DNA from: Thermoguttaceae bacterium | GTDB taxonomy: Bacteria; Planctomycetota; Planctomycetia; Pirellulales; Thermoguttaceae | Direction of reading: 5' to 3' | NCBI GenBank assembly: GCA_028695865.1 | Contig: JAQVID010000013.1 | Location: forward strand, 1-16,049 | Length of the DNA: 16,049 nucleotides | In this document: positions 1 through 6,027 of the stretch, one piece after another | Layout of the letters: the number at the start of each line of letters is the position of its first letter | How positions within the stretch are numbered: position 1 is the stretch's first letter | Program-made: the position numbers and the translations under genes | The notes under the pieces: model-generated | The model's database searches: none | Told to the model about the DNA's origin: nothing | What the model saw: only the letters and a program-made list of their open reading frames with translations

Positions 1-530
1 AAAAAATGCTCCGTCCAAAGAAAATCCCGCACATCGCCCCCACACTTGCCGCACGTTTCAAAAGTTAAGCCGCCTGAGTGTACTATAGTACGAACCTAAA
101 TTTTATCGCGGTAAAACGGAACGTACACAACGCCACGTTTTCAGACGTGCCGTTTTCGGAAAACTTATCGATACAGTATTTACCCGTCTGCATTCGGGCA
201 ATGTTTCAATCATGAGTCGCATTTCACTTGTTCGCACGTGTTGCGATGTGTGGAAAAACGTCCGTCCTGCGTACTTAAGATACGCATCTTTAATTTTCGC
301 GCCACGTTTGCCCCGTACTCTTTGCGGTGTTTTCAAACGTGCCATAATGACATTCTTAACATGAGTCTGTATTGGCAATAATGACTCTTCTTTTGTACAT
401 GAGTCGCTTTTCACTTGTGCCCGCGTGTCGGCGTGTGTCGCATATGTTTCTCTTGCTGTACTGAAGTACAAATGATTTCTATTCACGCCACGTCTGCCCC
501 GTACTTTTGCCCTGTTTTTCTAACGTGGCA
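1..530 (+). repeat. Left arm of long inverted repeat (three ~140-nt units)
   Basis: A gene-free stretch built from three diverged copies of one unit, ending near 151, 343 and 530 (spacing about 190). Shared blocks are TTTCACTTG (222-230, 410-418), a quasi-palindromic core around GTACTTAAGATAC or GTACTATAGTAC (79-92, 269-285, 458-471), a CCCCGTAC block and a terminal ACGTTTTCAAACGTGCC-like hairpin. The arm mirrors 1915-2457. TAAGCCGCCT (66-75), the core at 269-285 and GTTTTCAAACGTGCC (329-343) pair with their right-arm partners at one constant coordinate sum (2458), so there is no net indel between them. Identity is patchy. The copy may continue left of the window. Open frames here are by-products of the repeat. 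Confidence 0.75.
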
Positions 531-725
531 AATATCACTTTAACCCTTATTTTATAGGGTCTAAACGCCAATAAAACTATTTTTAAAAATCTGGAAAATT
601 ATGCGAAAAATTCCCGAAATGGGGCTTAGCAAAACCGGAATTCCACGGCTTAATGTTCATCGCGATTGGGAAATACCCAAACGAAAACAAACCATTTTTT
701 AACCACCATTTTTGGAGAAAGAACG

Positions 726-1574
726 ATGAACGCAAACGACCTGACATTCGGACTAGAAATCGAAACCATCATTAACCGCGAGACCGCCAATGCCAACGGG
801 CTGAACGTCGGCAGGTACCACGATGGGCGGCAAGTACCGTATTTGCCGGAAGGGTGGACCGCCGCGAGCGATAGTTCCATTCGCGGAAACGCCAACGAAA
901 CGGGATGCGAAATCGTTTCCCCAATTCTTCGCGGGGAAGACGGACTTCGCCAAATTTATACGGTTTTGGCGGCCCTGAAAGAAAAAGGGCACCGAGTCAA
1001 TACATCTACTGGAGTGCATGTGCATATCGGTTACGGTAATCAGCCGGAAGAACAGGTACGGCGATTGGTCGCGGTGGTCGCCTATTTGGAAACGGCGATT
1101 TACGCGACGACCGGAACGAAAAACCGGGAACGCGGTGGGTGGTGTAAAGGAATTCGGCGACATGAAAACGTTCGAAAAGCGGTCCAAAATATGAACGGCG
1201 ACCGGTACCATTTGCTCAACATAACGAACCTTCGCAGACGCCGAATTCCGACCATCGAATTTCGCGCGTTTTCCGGTTCGCTAAACCCGGTGAAAATATT
1301 GGGGTGGGTTCAGATGTGCCTTGGGGTGGTAGAACGCGGGTTGACGACAAAACGGTTGCCGGTTTGGAAATCAAAAACGGCGGTCGGCGGTTGGCGTAAA
1401 CCGGGCGTAGGCCAGACGGACGTCGAACGGTGCTTTGGTTTTCTGGGTTGGGGGCGGGGTTATCGACGTCTCAAGGGCGGGCACATGTACGGTTGGTTGA
1501 CCGACCTGGTTCCGCAAGACGAAATCAAAAAGGAATTCAGACGGTTGGCTAAAAAATACGACGCCGAGAACTAA
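726..1574 (+). CDS. Putative amidoligase (glutamate-cysteine-ligase-like, PF12224-type)
   Basis: The protein has 282 residues. It opens with FGLEIE (8-13), followed by a D-S-S-I stretch (49-52), GCEIVSPIL (60-68), GVHVHIG (96-102) and a C-terminal TIEFRAFSGSLNP block. This order of acidic, His-x-His and E-F-R motifs is the signature of the putative amidoligase family, whose fold resembles glutamate-cysteine ligase and which is predicted to join a carboxylate to an amine using ATP. The substrate cannot be read from the sequence; peptide tagging or nucleotide/DNA modification are guesses based on family members in phages. I chose ATG 726 because GGAGAAAG lies 5-12 bases upstream; the in-frame TTG at 666 lacks such a site. 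The region after residue 190 is basic and Trp/Gly-rich and not recognised. The gene stands alone between inverted repeat arms. No clear promoter is visible. Confidence 0.8.
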   Translation: MNANDLTFGLEIETIINRETANANGLNVGRYHDGRQVPYLPEGWTAASDSSIRGNANETGCEIVSPILRGEDGLRQIYTVLAALKEKGHRVNTSTGVHVHIGYGNQPEEQVRRLVAVVAYLETAIYATTGTKNRERGGWCKGIRRHENVRKAVQNMNGDRYHLLNITNLRRRRIPTIEFRAFSGSLNPVKILGWVQMCLGVVERGLTTKRLPVWKSKTAVGGWRKPGVGQTDVERCFGFLGWGRGYRRLKGGHMYGWLTDLVPQDEIKKEFRRLAKKYDAEN

Positions 1575-1589
1575 AACGGCGGGCACATA

Positions 1590-1608
1590 GGGCGGCCCAA
1601 CGCCGCCC
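1590..1608 (+). terminator. GC-rich hairpin just after the amidoligase gene
   Basis: GGGCGGC and GCCGCCC form a 7-bp stem with a CCAAC loop 15 nt after the stop codon. The flanks CAC/GTG can extend it past a small bulge. Only a short TTCTT lies downstream, so it may slow or protect the transcript rather than terminate it fully. Confidence 0.45.
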
Positions 1609-1690
1609 GTGTCGCGTTCTTACCGGGCATTCGATAAAATATACGGACGGCCCGGTTTCTCGTCGTTACAGGGGCAACGTTCGAAAACGG

Positions 1691-1786
1691 ACTCTTTTAC
1701 GCTATTCGAGTCAGTTCAATAAAAGAGTGCGTCAAACAGTCATACGCCCCGTGTGGGGCAGTTGCGAAAATGGTATAAATATACCA
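1691..1786. other. Cluster of three hairpins
   Basis: Three perfect inverted repeats lie in a row: ACTCTTTTA/TAAAAGAGT (1691-1699/1720-1728), GCCCC-GTGT-GGGGC (1746-1759) and TGGTATA-AA-TATACCA (1771-1786). No ORF explains them. With the hairpins at 1590 and 1856 they make the whole 1575-1900 stretch structured, as in a long 3' UTR or a small structured RNA. Function unknown. Confidence 0.5.
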
Positions 1787-1855
1787 ACCGCTCCACAACA
1801 ACGCGTCAGTCGCGGGCTGTGGGGGCACGTTTGCGAAATGGGATAATATGGTTTT

Positions 1856-1895
1856 CCCCGTTCGGTTTTTGGGACCGGTCGGGGTTTTTCTTTTC
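1856..1895 (+). terminator. Rho-independent terminator
   Basis: CCCCG-TT-CGGT pairs with ACCG-GT-CGGGG across a TTTTGGG loop and is followed directly by TTTTTCTTTTCTT. The T-run is on the plus strand only, so it would end rightward transcription from the amidoligase gene before the right repeat arm. Confidence 0.75.
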
Positions 1896-1914
1896 TTGTA
1901 AAATACTTTGGGTT

Positions 1915-2457
1915 TGCCACGTTTGAAAACGTCGCTAAAAGTACGGGGTAAACGTTCGCGACAAAAACATTCTTTGAACATAATATCGGATTCATTTCAT
2001 TTTTCGACAAAGGGGCAACACGTGCGAACGTGTGATAGTTGACTCATTATTACCATTCGGAAGAAATAACGATACAGTAACTGCATCATTGCTCTCATGC
2101 AAAAAAATGATTTGGGCACGTTTGAAAACGTCGGTAAAAGTACGGCGCAAACGTCCGCGACAAAATAATTCTGCGTACTTAAGATACGCGTGCGTGCGTC
2201 TTTTCGACTCGGGCCAACGTGACGCGACAAGTGAAATCAGAGTCAGCATTGAAACATCGCCAAAATTTAATGCGGTAATTAGCGAGTCACTAATTATGTC
2301 ACTTTTCCGACGACTGAAAATGTCGGCGGTTGTACGATAGCCCGTGTCGCGATAAAAAAATGGCTCAAGCTGTAGTACACTTAGGCGGCTTATTCTTTTG
2401 ACTGTGCGGCGATTTTGGGGCACGCGTGGCGGATTTCATTCCATACCAGGCATTTAT
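1915..2457 (-). repeat. Right arm of long inverted repeat (three ~140-nt units)
   Basis: This is the inverted counterpart of 1-530. Units begin at TGCCACGTTTGAAAAC (1915), GGCACGTTTGAAAAC (2115) and about 2308. The outer block AGGCGGCTTA (2383-2392) mirrors TAAGCCGCCT at 66-75, and the core GCGTACTTAAGATACGC recurs at 2173-2189. Outside the last unit the similarity continues to AAATGC/GCATTT (4-9 versus 2450-2455). The inner unit is offset by 13 nt from perfect symmetry. Short ORFs on both strands repeat the same peptide patterns (AYL-K/R-YA, VFKRA) because the DNA is repeated. No gene is called here. Confidence 0.75.
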
Positions 2458-2480
2458 TTCATGACCAAAACGAAAGATCG

Positions 2481-2503
2481 CCCGGACCGAATTTCGATCC
2501 GGG
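2481..2503 (-). terminator. Hairpin terminator of the leftward operon
   Basis: CCCGGA and TCCGGG form the stem, with a further CGAA/TTCG pairing inside the loop. It lies 17 nt beyond the stop of the zinc-ribbon gene. On the minus strand it is followed by CGATCTTTCGTTTT, a moderate T-tract. It probably ends leftward transcription just before the right repeat arm. Confidence 0.55.
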
Positions 2504-2519
2504 TTAATCCCCGAGCGTT

Positions 2520-2726
2520 TTAGTTCTGCTTCGGATTCCAGGGACGGCTCGCGTCAATGATCAGTTCTTTCGTTTTCTTGTTGCCCATGGCCACCTCGTT
2601 TGTGTACTGGCAAGCGGTGCAGATCATTTGGAATTGCCGTCGGGGACCGTCGAAAACCGTCATGTGGTTCTCGTAGTATTCCGCGCCGCACTTGGGACAA
2701 TACCGTTTTTCTTCGTTCCGGTTCAT
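2520..2726 (-). CDS. Small zinc-ribbon protein
   Basis: A 68-residue protein with two CxxC knuckles, C10-x2-C13 and C36-x2-C39, the arrangement of a single zinc ribbon. Around them are YCPKCGAEYY and ICTACQYTNE. The C-terminus (ELIIDASRPWNP) is not recognised. Start ATG 2726 is set by AGGAG 6 bases upstream on the minus strand; a longer in-frame extension to 2819 would run through the upstream hairpin and lacks a site. Small zinc ribbons of this sort are common in phage accessory operons, where they may bind nucleic acid or host proteins; the role here is unknown. It is the last gene of the leftward set and follows the gene at 2785-3000 after a short hairpin-bearing gap. Confidence 0.7.
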   Translation of the reverse strand: MNRNEEKRYCPKCGAEYYENHMTVFDGPRRQFQMICTACQYTNEVAMGNKKTKELIIDASRPWNPKQN

Positions 2727-2749
2727 GTTTACTCCTCTTGATTGAAATT

Positions 2750-2767
2750 GGACCGGTTGCCCGGTCC
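2750..2767 (-). promoter_or_regulatory. GNRA-loop hairpin in the leader of the zinc-ribbon gene
   Basis: On the minus strand a perfect 7-bp stem, GGACCGG/CCGGTCC, closes a GCAA tetraloop 23 nt before the start codon. It is almost the same as the hairpin at 3025-3040 before the next gene upstream. It may stabilise or separate messages, or act as a weak intercistronic terminator. Confidence 0.55.
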
Positions 2768-2784
2768 TCGTGAAAAAATGTGAA

Positions 2785-3000
2785 CTATTCGATCTCAACG
2801 TATTTGCTGATCGTCGCAATCAGTTCCATGTAATTGCCGCTGGTGGCCTCGGTTGTGAAACGTTCGATGAACTCATTGTCATAGCCCGCCTTGCGGAGAG
2901 CGGCCCGCGTTTTGCCGATCAGGTTGAAGGCGTTTCCGTCGGTGTCAATCAGCTTGATCTTTACGTTCGTCAAGGGATATTTTTCTTTCTTTTCTTCCAT
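2785..3000 (-). CDS. Small conserved phage-type protein
   Basis: A 71-residue acidic-to-neutral protein of unknown function. It has a lysine-rich start (MEEKKEKYPL), a predicted beta segment with TDGNAFNLIG, then a helical half ending in YMELIATISKYVEIE. Small proteins with a similar 'dG(N)af ... a...v..yveve' layout are familiar from phage and prophage operons, but I cannot attach a function. Start ATG 3000 is supported by AGGAGA about 7 bases upstream. It lies between the GDPCY-motif gene (ends 3059) and the zinc-ribbon gene, with a GCAA hairpin on each side, and is probably co-transcribed with them. Confidence 0.65.
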   Translation of the reverse strand: MEEKKEKYPLTNVKIKLIDTDGNAFNLIGKTRAALRKAGYDNEFIERFTTEATSGNYMELIATISKYVEIE

Positions 3001-3024
3001 CTTATTTCTCCTGTTAAGGGTTGA

Positions 3025-3040
3025 GGCCGGTTGCCCGGCC
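3025..3040 (-). promoter_or_regulatory. GNRA-loop hairpin in the leader of the 71-residue gene
   Basis: On the minus strand GGCCGG-GCAA-CCGGCC lies 25 nt before the start codon of the 2785-3000 gene. It shares the CCGGGCAACCGG heart of the hairpin at 2750-2767, with an A-T pair replaced by G-C in the stem, a paired change that preserves the fold. Confidence 0.55.
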
Positions 3041-3058
3041 CGTTGGTTGTTTTACGGT

Positions 3059-3502
3059 TTAGTCTTCGTATTCTTCCTCGTCATCTTCGAAATATTCTTC
3101 TTCTTCCTCCTCCTCTACTTCGTCGGTATTGATCTCGTATACGGTCTTGCCGTCAACGTCCAGGGTGAAAAAACCGTTTTCGACGGAAAAGCGTGCGAAC
3201 CGTTCGGCGGTAATAACCCGCCCGCATTTTTCCAATTCTTCTACCGGGTCGCGGCGAATCGCCTCGTCGGTAATGTTTGTCAAGGCAATCGTTCCGCTAT
3301 CGACTGGGTAGGAATGCCCGTATTGGTCATAGTATTCGCCGTCGCCGTATCGGGTATGGTCAACCGCGAAAACCGGCGAATAGTCCCCTTCCTGGTAGTC
3401 GTGCTTTTCGCCCCATTCCGCGTCGTAAAACTCGCGGGTCATTGCATAGCAGGGGTCGCCAAGGAAATAGGTACCAGGTCCAAAAGTCGCTTCAATCTTC
3501 AT
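3059..3502 (-). CDS. GDPCY-motif protein with poly-acidic tail
   Basis: A 147-residue protein of unknown function. The N-terminal half has a motif seen in many uncharacterised phage and bacterial proteins (YFLGDPCYAM, residues 12-21), then a Tyr/Asp-rich loop (RYGDGEYYDQYGHSYPVDSGTIAL) that looks like a small beta-sheet domain. Residues from about 128 on are almost only Glu, Asp and Tyr, giving a highly acidic, probably disordered tail. Acidic tails can mimic DNA or bind basic proteins, but that is inference. Start ATG 3502 has AAGGAGA 7 bases upstream. It is the first gene after the plus-strand toxin-antitoxin cassette and heads the three-gene leftward group. A large hydrophobic frame on the opposite strand is only its antisense. 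Confidence 0.7.
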   Translation of the reverse strand: MKIEATFGPGTYFLGDPCYAMTREFYDAEWGEKHDYQEGDYSPVFAVDHTRYGDGEYYDQYGHSYPVDSGTIALTNITDEAIRRDPVEELEKCGRVITAERFARFSVENGFFTLDVDGKTVYEINTDEVEEEEEEEYFEDDEEEYED

Positions 3503-3636
3503 CTTTCATTCTCCTTAAATAGTTTACTGGTAATGGGTTACGTTCATTCTTATGACAACAGATTACCGTGGAAACGCACTTTCATCAAGCCCATTTTCGC
3601 TAATTATTCAAGGAATTATCAAAATAAAGGAAATAC

Positions 3637-3663
3637 TTTTGGGTGTAAAAAGAAGGCCCAAAA
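3637..3663. terminator. Possible bidirectional terminator upstream of the cassette
   Basis: TTTTGGG and CCCAAAA form a 7-bp stem with a 13-nt loop, A/T-rich on both outer sides. It lies between the leftward gene starting at 3502 and the rightward promoter at 3681, so it could insulate the toxin-antitoxin unit. GC content is low for a strong terminator. Confidence 0.35.
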
Positions 3664-3680
3664 TATTTTCATAACCACTA

Positions 3681-3708
3681 TTGACTTTTAAAATACGGTA
3701 TATACAAT
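3681..3708 (+). promoter_or_regulatory. Sigma-70-type promoter of the AbrB/Doc cassette
   Basis: TTGACT (3681-3686), a 16-bp spacer and TACAAT (3703-3708), placed 30 nt before the antitoxin start. The spacer contains a TTTTAAAA stretch and GGTATATAC, either of which could serve as part of an autoregulatory operator. Confidence 0.6.
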
Positions 3709-3737
3709 GGAAGTACACAGTCATAATGGAGGTAAAT

Positions 3738-3971
3738 ATGGAAAAGACTTTAACAAAACACGGAAACAGCTTGGCGCTCATTATCGACAAGCCGATTTTG
3801 GAGCTGCTGAACATTTCTCCGGAAACACGCCTTGAACTTTCAACCAACGGTGTTGAATTGATTATTCGACCTGTCAAGAAATCCAAGGAAACAAGAAAAA
3901 AGAAATTCGACAGTGCTCTGGAAGAAACGAATCAGAAATACAAAAAAACGTTGAAAAAGCTGAGCGAATGA
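3738..3971 (+). CDS. AbrB/MazE-type antitoxin paired with Doc
   Basis: A 77-residue protein whose first half is a swapped-hairpin AbrB-like fold: TLTKHGNSLALIIDKPILELLNI, then ETRLELSTNGVELIIRPV. The second half is Lys/Glu-rich (KKSKETRKKKF...KKTLKKLSE) and probably becomes ordered when it wraps the toxin. Members of this class bind their own promoter as dimers and neutralise a partner toxin. Start ATG 3738 is fixed by GGAGG 5 bases upstream. The toxin start codon lies 3 nt after the stop, so the two are translationally linked. The family is usually with MazF or PIN toxins as well as Fic/Doc; here the neighbour is Doc. Confidence 0.85.
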   Translation: MEKTLTKHGNSLALIIDKPILELLNISPETRLELSTNGVELIIRPVKKSKETRKKKFDSALEETNQKYKKTLKKLSE

Positions 3972-3974
3972 TAA

Positions 3975-4376
3975 ATGGAAATTGATTTTCTCAGTATTGA
4001 AGACGTTTTGAGTATCCATGTCGATCAACTGACACGGTATGGCGGCATTTCGGGAATACGGGATATTGGTCTTCTTGAATCTGCGGTTGCCATGCCCGCG
4101 ATAACCTTTGATAATAATTACGTTCATACGTCATTACCAGAAATGGCGGCGGCCTATCTGTTTCATATTGCCAGGAACCATCCATTTCTTGACGGAAACA
4201 AAAGAACGGCAACGGTTGCGGCCCTTGTTTTTCTTCGCCTCAACGGTTTTTATCTTGAAACAAGCGACGAAGAATTAACTCAAACTGTACTGGATGTCGT
4301 TTCAGGAACGGTTCATAAAAATGAGCTGGCTTCGTTTATTGACTCGCATTTGATAGAAGTTCAAAATGACACTTGA
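3975..4376 (+). CDS. doc: Doc (death-on-curing) family toxin, Fic fold
   Basis: A 133-residue protein with the full Doc catalytic loop HPFLDGNKRT (residues 69-78), matching the HxFx(D/N)xNKR signature. It also has the family N-terminus (IEDVLSIHVDQLTRYGG, then GLLESAV) and the helix LPEMAAAYLFHIARN before the loop. Doc of phage P1 phosphorylates elongation factor Tu and stops translation; other Fic proteins transfer AMP. No catalytic residue appears lost, so the toxin is probably active and must be held by the upstream antitoxin. ATG 3975 lies 3 nt after the antitoxin stop. The cassette is on the plus strand within otherwise leftward genes, which suggests that it was inserted. Confidence 0.92.
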   Translation: MEIDFLSIEDVLSIHVDQLTRYGGISGIRDIGLLESAVAMPAITFDNNYVHTSLPEMAAAYLFHIARNHPFLDGNKRTATVAALVFLRLNGFYLETSDEELTQTVLDVVSGTVHKNELASFIDSHLIEVQNDT

Positions 4377-4431
4377 CAAATAAACGAGATAGCCATAAAT
4401 TATTTAGTACTATCTCAATGTATTGTCAAGT
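4371..4431. repeat. 61-bp nested dyad at the end of the Doc gene
   Basis: Three nested inverted repeats share one centre (4401): ACTTGACAA/TTGTCAAGT (4371-4379/4423-4431), GAGATAG/CTATCTC (4386-4392/4410-4416) and TAAAT/ATTTA (4396-4400/4402-4406). The unpaired gaps are the same length on both sides. The left half overlaps the Doc stop codon. Each half also reads TTGACA, 17 bp, TAAAT, so a weak promoter could point inward on each strand. It is AT-rich with no T-tract, unlike a normal terminator. Confidence 0.65.
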
Positions 4432-4463
4432 AACAAAAGAATTCCAACACGAAAAATGCGCAG

Positions 4464-4820
4464 TCAACATTCACATTGGTCTTCGAAATACCGTGCGATT
4501 TTACTCAACCGTTTCCGCATTAAAATCAGTTGCCGATAATAAAACGAATTCGGACCTGAATCGTTGTATGATTTTTTGACGTCTTCCAATCCGCCGACGA
4601 AACAGATCAAAAGGTTCTTGACGTCAGGAAGCGGAAGAAATTGTTCCGGAATGTTCACCAGTTCCGAAGTCGCCTCAAAAAGCCGCAATCGGAGATCGTC
4701 GAGAATCTTTTTCGACTTCGAGTCTTTCCGCAATTTCGTTCGGTCGTACAGAACCTTGATGAAGCCGATGGTCATTTCAACGTCACGACAAATATCCACA
4801 AATTTCTCGGTAGTTTTCAT
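4464..4820 (-). CDS. Hypothetical helical protein
   Basis: A 118-residue protein without recognised domains, predicted to be mostly alpha-helical: a first half rich in Lys/Arg/Leu heptads (LYDRTKLRKDSKSKKILDDL) and a C-terminus ending RKRLSKIARYFEDQCEC. A coiled-coil or helical bundle is likely. ATG 4820 shares an ATGA overlap with the stop of the gene upstream, and GAAGAG lies a few bases before it, so I prefer it to an in-frame ATG 18 bases earlier. It is the last gene of a five-gene leftward string, next to the Doc cassette. There are no signal peptide or membrane segments. Function unknown. Confidence 0.6.
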   Translation of the reverse strand: MKTTEKFVDICRDVEMTIGFIKVLYDRTKLRKDSKSKKILDDLRLRLFEATSELVNIPEQFLPLPDVKNLLICFVGGLEDVKKSYNDSGPNSFYYRQLILMRKRLSKIARYFEDQCEC

Positions 4821-5188
4821 TGCTCTTCTTTCATGCATAAAATGACTGGAATATCACCATAGCCGTATCCGAACTCGGTCCATTCCGATTCATGCCACTT
4901 GTTTTTCGCGGCCTTTTGAAAACGGCGGATCAGTTCTTTCGAATCGAAAGAAACGGTCGGCGGTTCGGTTGTTTCGGTTACGGCAAATATCTCATGCCAT
5001 GGATGATCGTCTTCGTCGAACGGGACCGGAAACAAGTTTTTCAGTCCCAATTCGCCGGGAATAAAGAACTCGCCGTCGTGTAAATACGGCTTGAGGTCGG
5101 AAAGGGCGAGAGCACCGGAAACAATGAACTCATTGTATTGCTTCCAGTTTCCGGCGTCCCGGTAAAGATATTCAATCTTTATGTACAT
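4817..5188 (-). CDS. Conserved phage-type protein, unknown function
   Basis: A 123-residue protein opening with MYIKIEYLYRDAGNWKQYNE, then a section like DGEFFIPGELGL and a C-terminal HESEWTEFGYGYGDIP. The pattern 'yrDagNyk...dG.fFiP...gl......d...HE' is widespread in uncharacterised proteins of phages and bacteria and looks like a small alpha/beta domain with conserved His and Glu. No enzymatic role is known to me. Its start overlaps the stop of the preceding gene by one base (TAATG), and its end overlaps the next start (ATGA), so the string is translated in a coupled way. Confidence 0.7.
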   Translation of the reverse strand: MYIKIEYLYRDAGNWKQYNEFIVSGALALSDLKPYLHDGEFFIPGELGLKNLFPVPFDEDDHPWHEIFAVTETTEPPTVSFDSKELIRRFQKAAKNKWHESEWTEFGYGYGDIPVILCMKEEQ

Positions 5189-5412
5189 TATTTTCCTTTT
5201 TTGGGATATCCGATTCCGGGAAAATTCAAATCGCCGCGTTTGATTGCGTCAAGTTCGGCCTGATCCGCTTGACGGTATTCGGGAAGCTCGTGTTCTTTCC
5301 GCGAGCATTTCATACAAATGCAATCGGTATTGAACTTGGACATAATCCGCCCGCTCGTAAGCGGTTTGTGGCAACGGTCACACGTTTCCTGCGTAAAAAA
5401 CGGGTCTCTCAT
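5188..5412 (-). CDS. Small zinc-binding protein
   Basis: A 74-residue protein with CDRCHKPL (C11, C14) and DCICMKCSRKEHELPEY (Cys pair plus His), a four-Cys zinc ribbon or treble-clef-like knuckle. The tail 'AIKRGDLNFPGIGYPKK' resembles the end of a small protein family common in gut phages and bacteria. It may bind nucleic acid or act as a partner of a neighbouring enzyme; this is not shown. ATG 5412 overlaps the upstream stop (ATGA), with GAGGAGA just before it. The segment SGRIMSKFNTDCIC between the Cys pairs is typical of the family. Confidence 0.75.
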   Translation of the reverse strand: MRDPFFTQETCDRCHKPLTSGRIMSKFNTDCICMKCSRKEHELPEYRQADQAELDAIKRGDLNFPGIGYPKKGK

Positions 5413-5624
5413 TTCTTCTCCTCTTTCATTTCGTTAATCGCGTTTTGAGCCTGTTCGACCGCTTCTTTACCGAACTTCTTTTCGATCCAATTTGAGTCGT
5501 TCGGTGTAATGAACGGTTCCGTGTCACTATTGATGCAGATCATGATACCAATTGTATCGCCATCCTTGCCAATATTGAGTTCGGTCCCGTCGTCTGTCGT
5601 TGCAATGTTGATCAATTTTTTCAT
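5409..5624 (-). CDS. Hypothetical small protein
   Basis: A 71-residue protein with no family I recognise. A beta-rich N-terminus (MKKLINIATTDDGTELNIGKDG) is followed by IGIMICINSD and a C-terminal helix ending INEMKEEKK. There are no Cys, signal or membrane segments. ATG 5624 overlaps the previous gene's stop (ATGA), with GGAGAAAAGG upstream inside that gene. A longer in-frame extension is possible but would run through most of the coding region upstream. Its place between a Cys-rich protein and a zinc-ribbon protein suggests an accessory phage operon product. Confidence 0.6.
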   Translation of the reverse strand: MKKLINIATTDDGTELNIGKDGDTIGIMICINSDTEPFITPNDSNWIEKKFGKEAVEQAQNAINEMKEEKK

Positions 5625-5878
5625 TCGTCCTTTTCTCCTTTCCCTTCTTCCACAAAGTAGACGAACTTGAGGTCCGTCCGCTGGTGTCCGCTGCATGGGA
5701 ACATTCCTTCGTCGTCGCGGCAGAGGTCCTGCTTGGTATCCCAGAAGAAACATCCCTGGCACCATTGCCGTGTACACGGCATGGTTTCCAGTTTGAGCGG
5801 TTCCTTGATCGGAAATGTCGGCAGACCGTAAAAGGTGAACTTGTCGCCTGCATGGTACTCATGTTTTTCATGTTGCAT
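5621..5878 (-). CDS. Small Cys-rich phage-type protein
   Basis: An 85-residue protein with six Cys: C34 (TMPCTRQW), C39 and C42 (WCQGCFFWD), C52 (DLCRDDEG) and C61 (FPCSG), followed by DLKFVYFVEEG. The clustered Cys with aromatic residues suggests a metal-binding site or an iron-sulfur-like knuckle, but the spacing fits no family I can name. Start ATG 5878 is supported by AGAGGAAAA 4-10 bases upstream; an earlier in-frame ATG at 5962 lacks a site. It is the first gene of the five-gene overlapping string (5878 to 4464), separated from the methyltransferase stop by 149 nt. Confidence 0.65.
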   Translation of the reverse strand: MQHEKHEYHAGDKFTFYGLPTFPIKEPLKLETMPCTRQWCQGCFFWDTKQDLCRDDEGMFPCSGHQRTDLKFVYFVEEGKGEKDE

Positions 5879-6027
5879 TTTGTTTTCCTCTTTCTTGAAA
5901 ATTTGTTTTGATGGTTTATCCCAACGCGTGACACAACTTACCGTGAATAAAAATAAGTTCAATAGGACGATGCCGATAATTGGCAGATAATTCGAAAAGT
6001 TTCTGAGAATTTTTGCACAGCGTAGAA

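Noticed and set aside
103..486. 127-residue minus-strand frame and similar frames at 1992-2423 and 2032-2340
   Set aside because: They share ARLKT, AYL-K/R-YA and VFKRA patterns in several frames and on both strands because the underlying DNA is the repeated arm unit. They have no good ribosome binding sites and no consistent single frame across units.
2891..3691. 266-residue plus-strand hydrophobic frame resembling a membrane protein
   Set aside because: It is the antisense of the GDPCY-motif gene; its Phe/Leu-rich stretches are the complement of the Glu/Asp-rich tail, and the minus-strand gene has a clear start and ribosome binding site.
4371..4431. Integron attC site
   Set aside because: It has paired arms and bulges of a similar size, but the outer arms lack the GTTRRRY/RYYYAAC boxes, and no integrase is in the window.
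4373..4579. 68-residue plus-strand frame after Doc
   Set aside because: It starts at the Doc stop, runs through the dyad and overlaps the minus-strand gene at 4464-4820; no ribosome binding site and no family resemblance.
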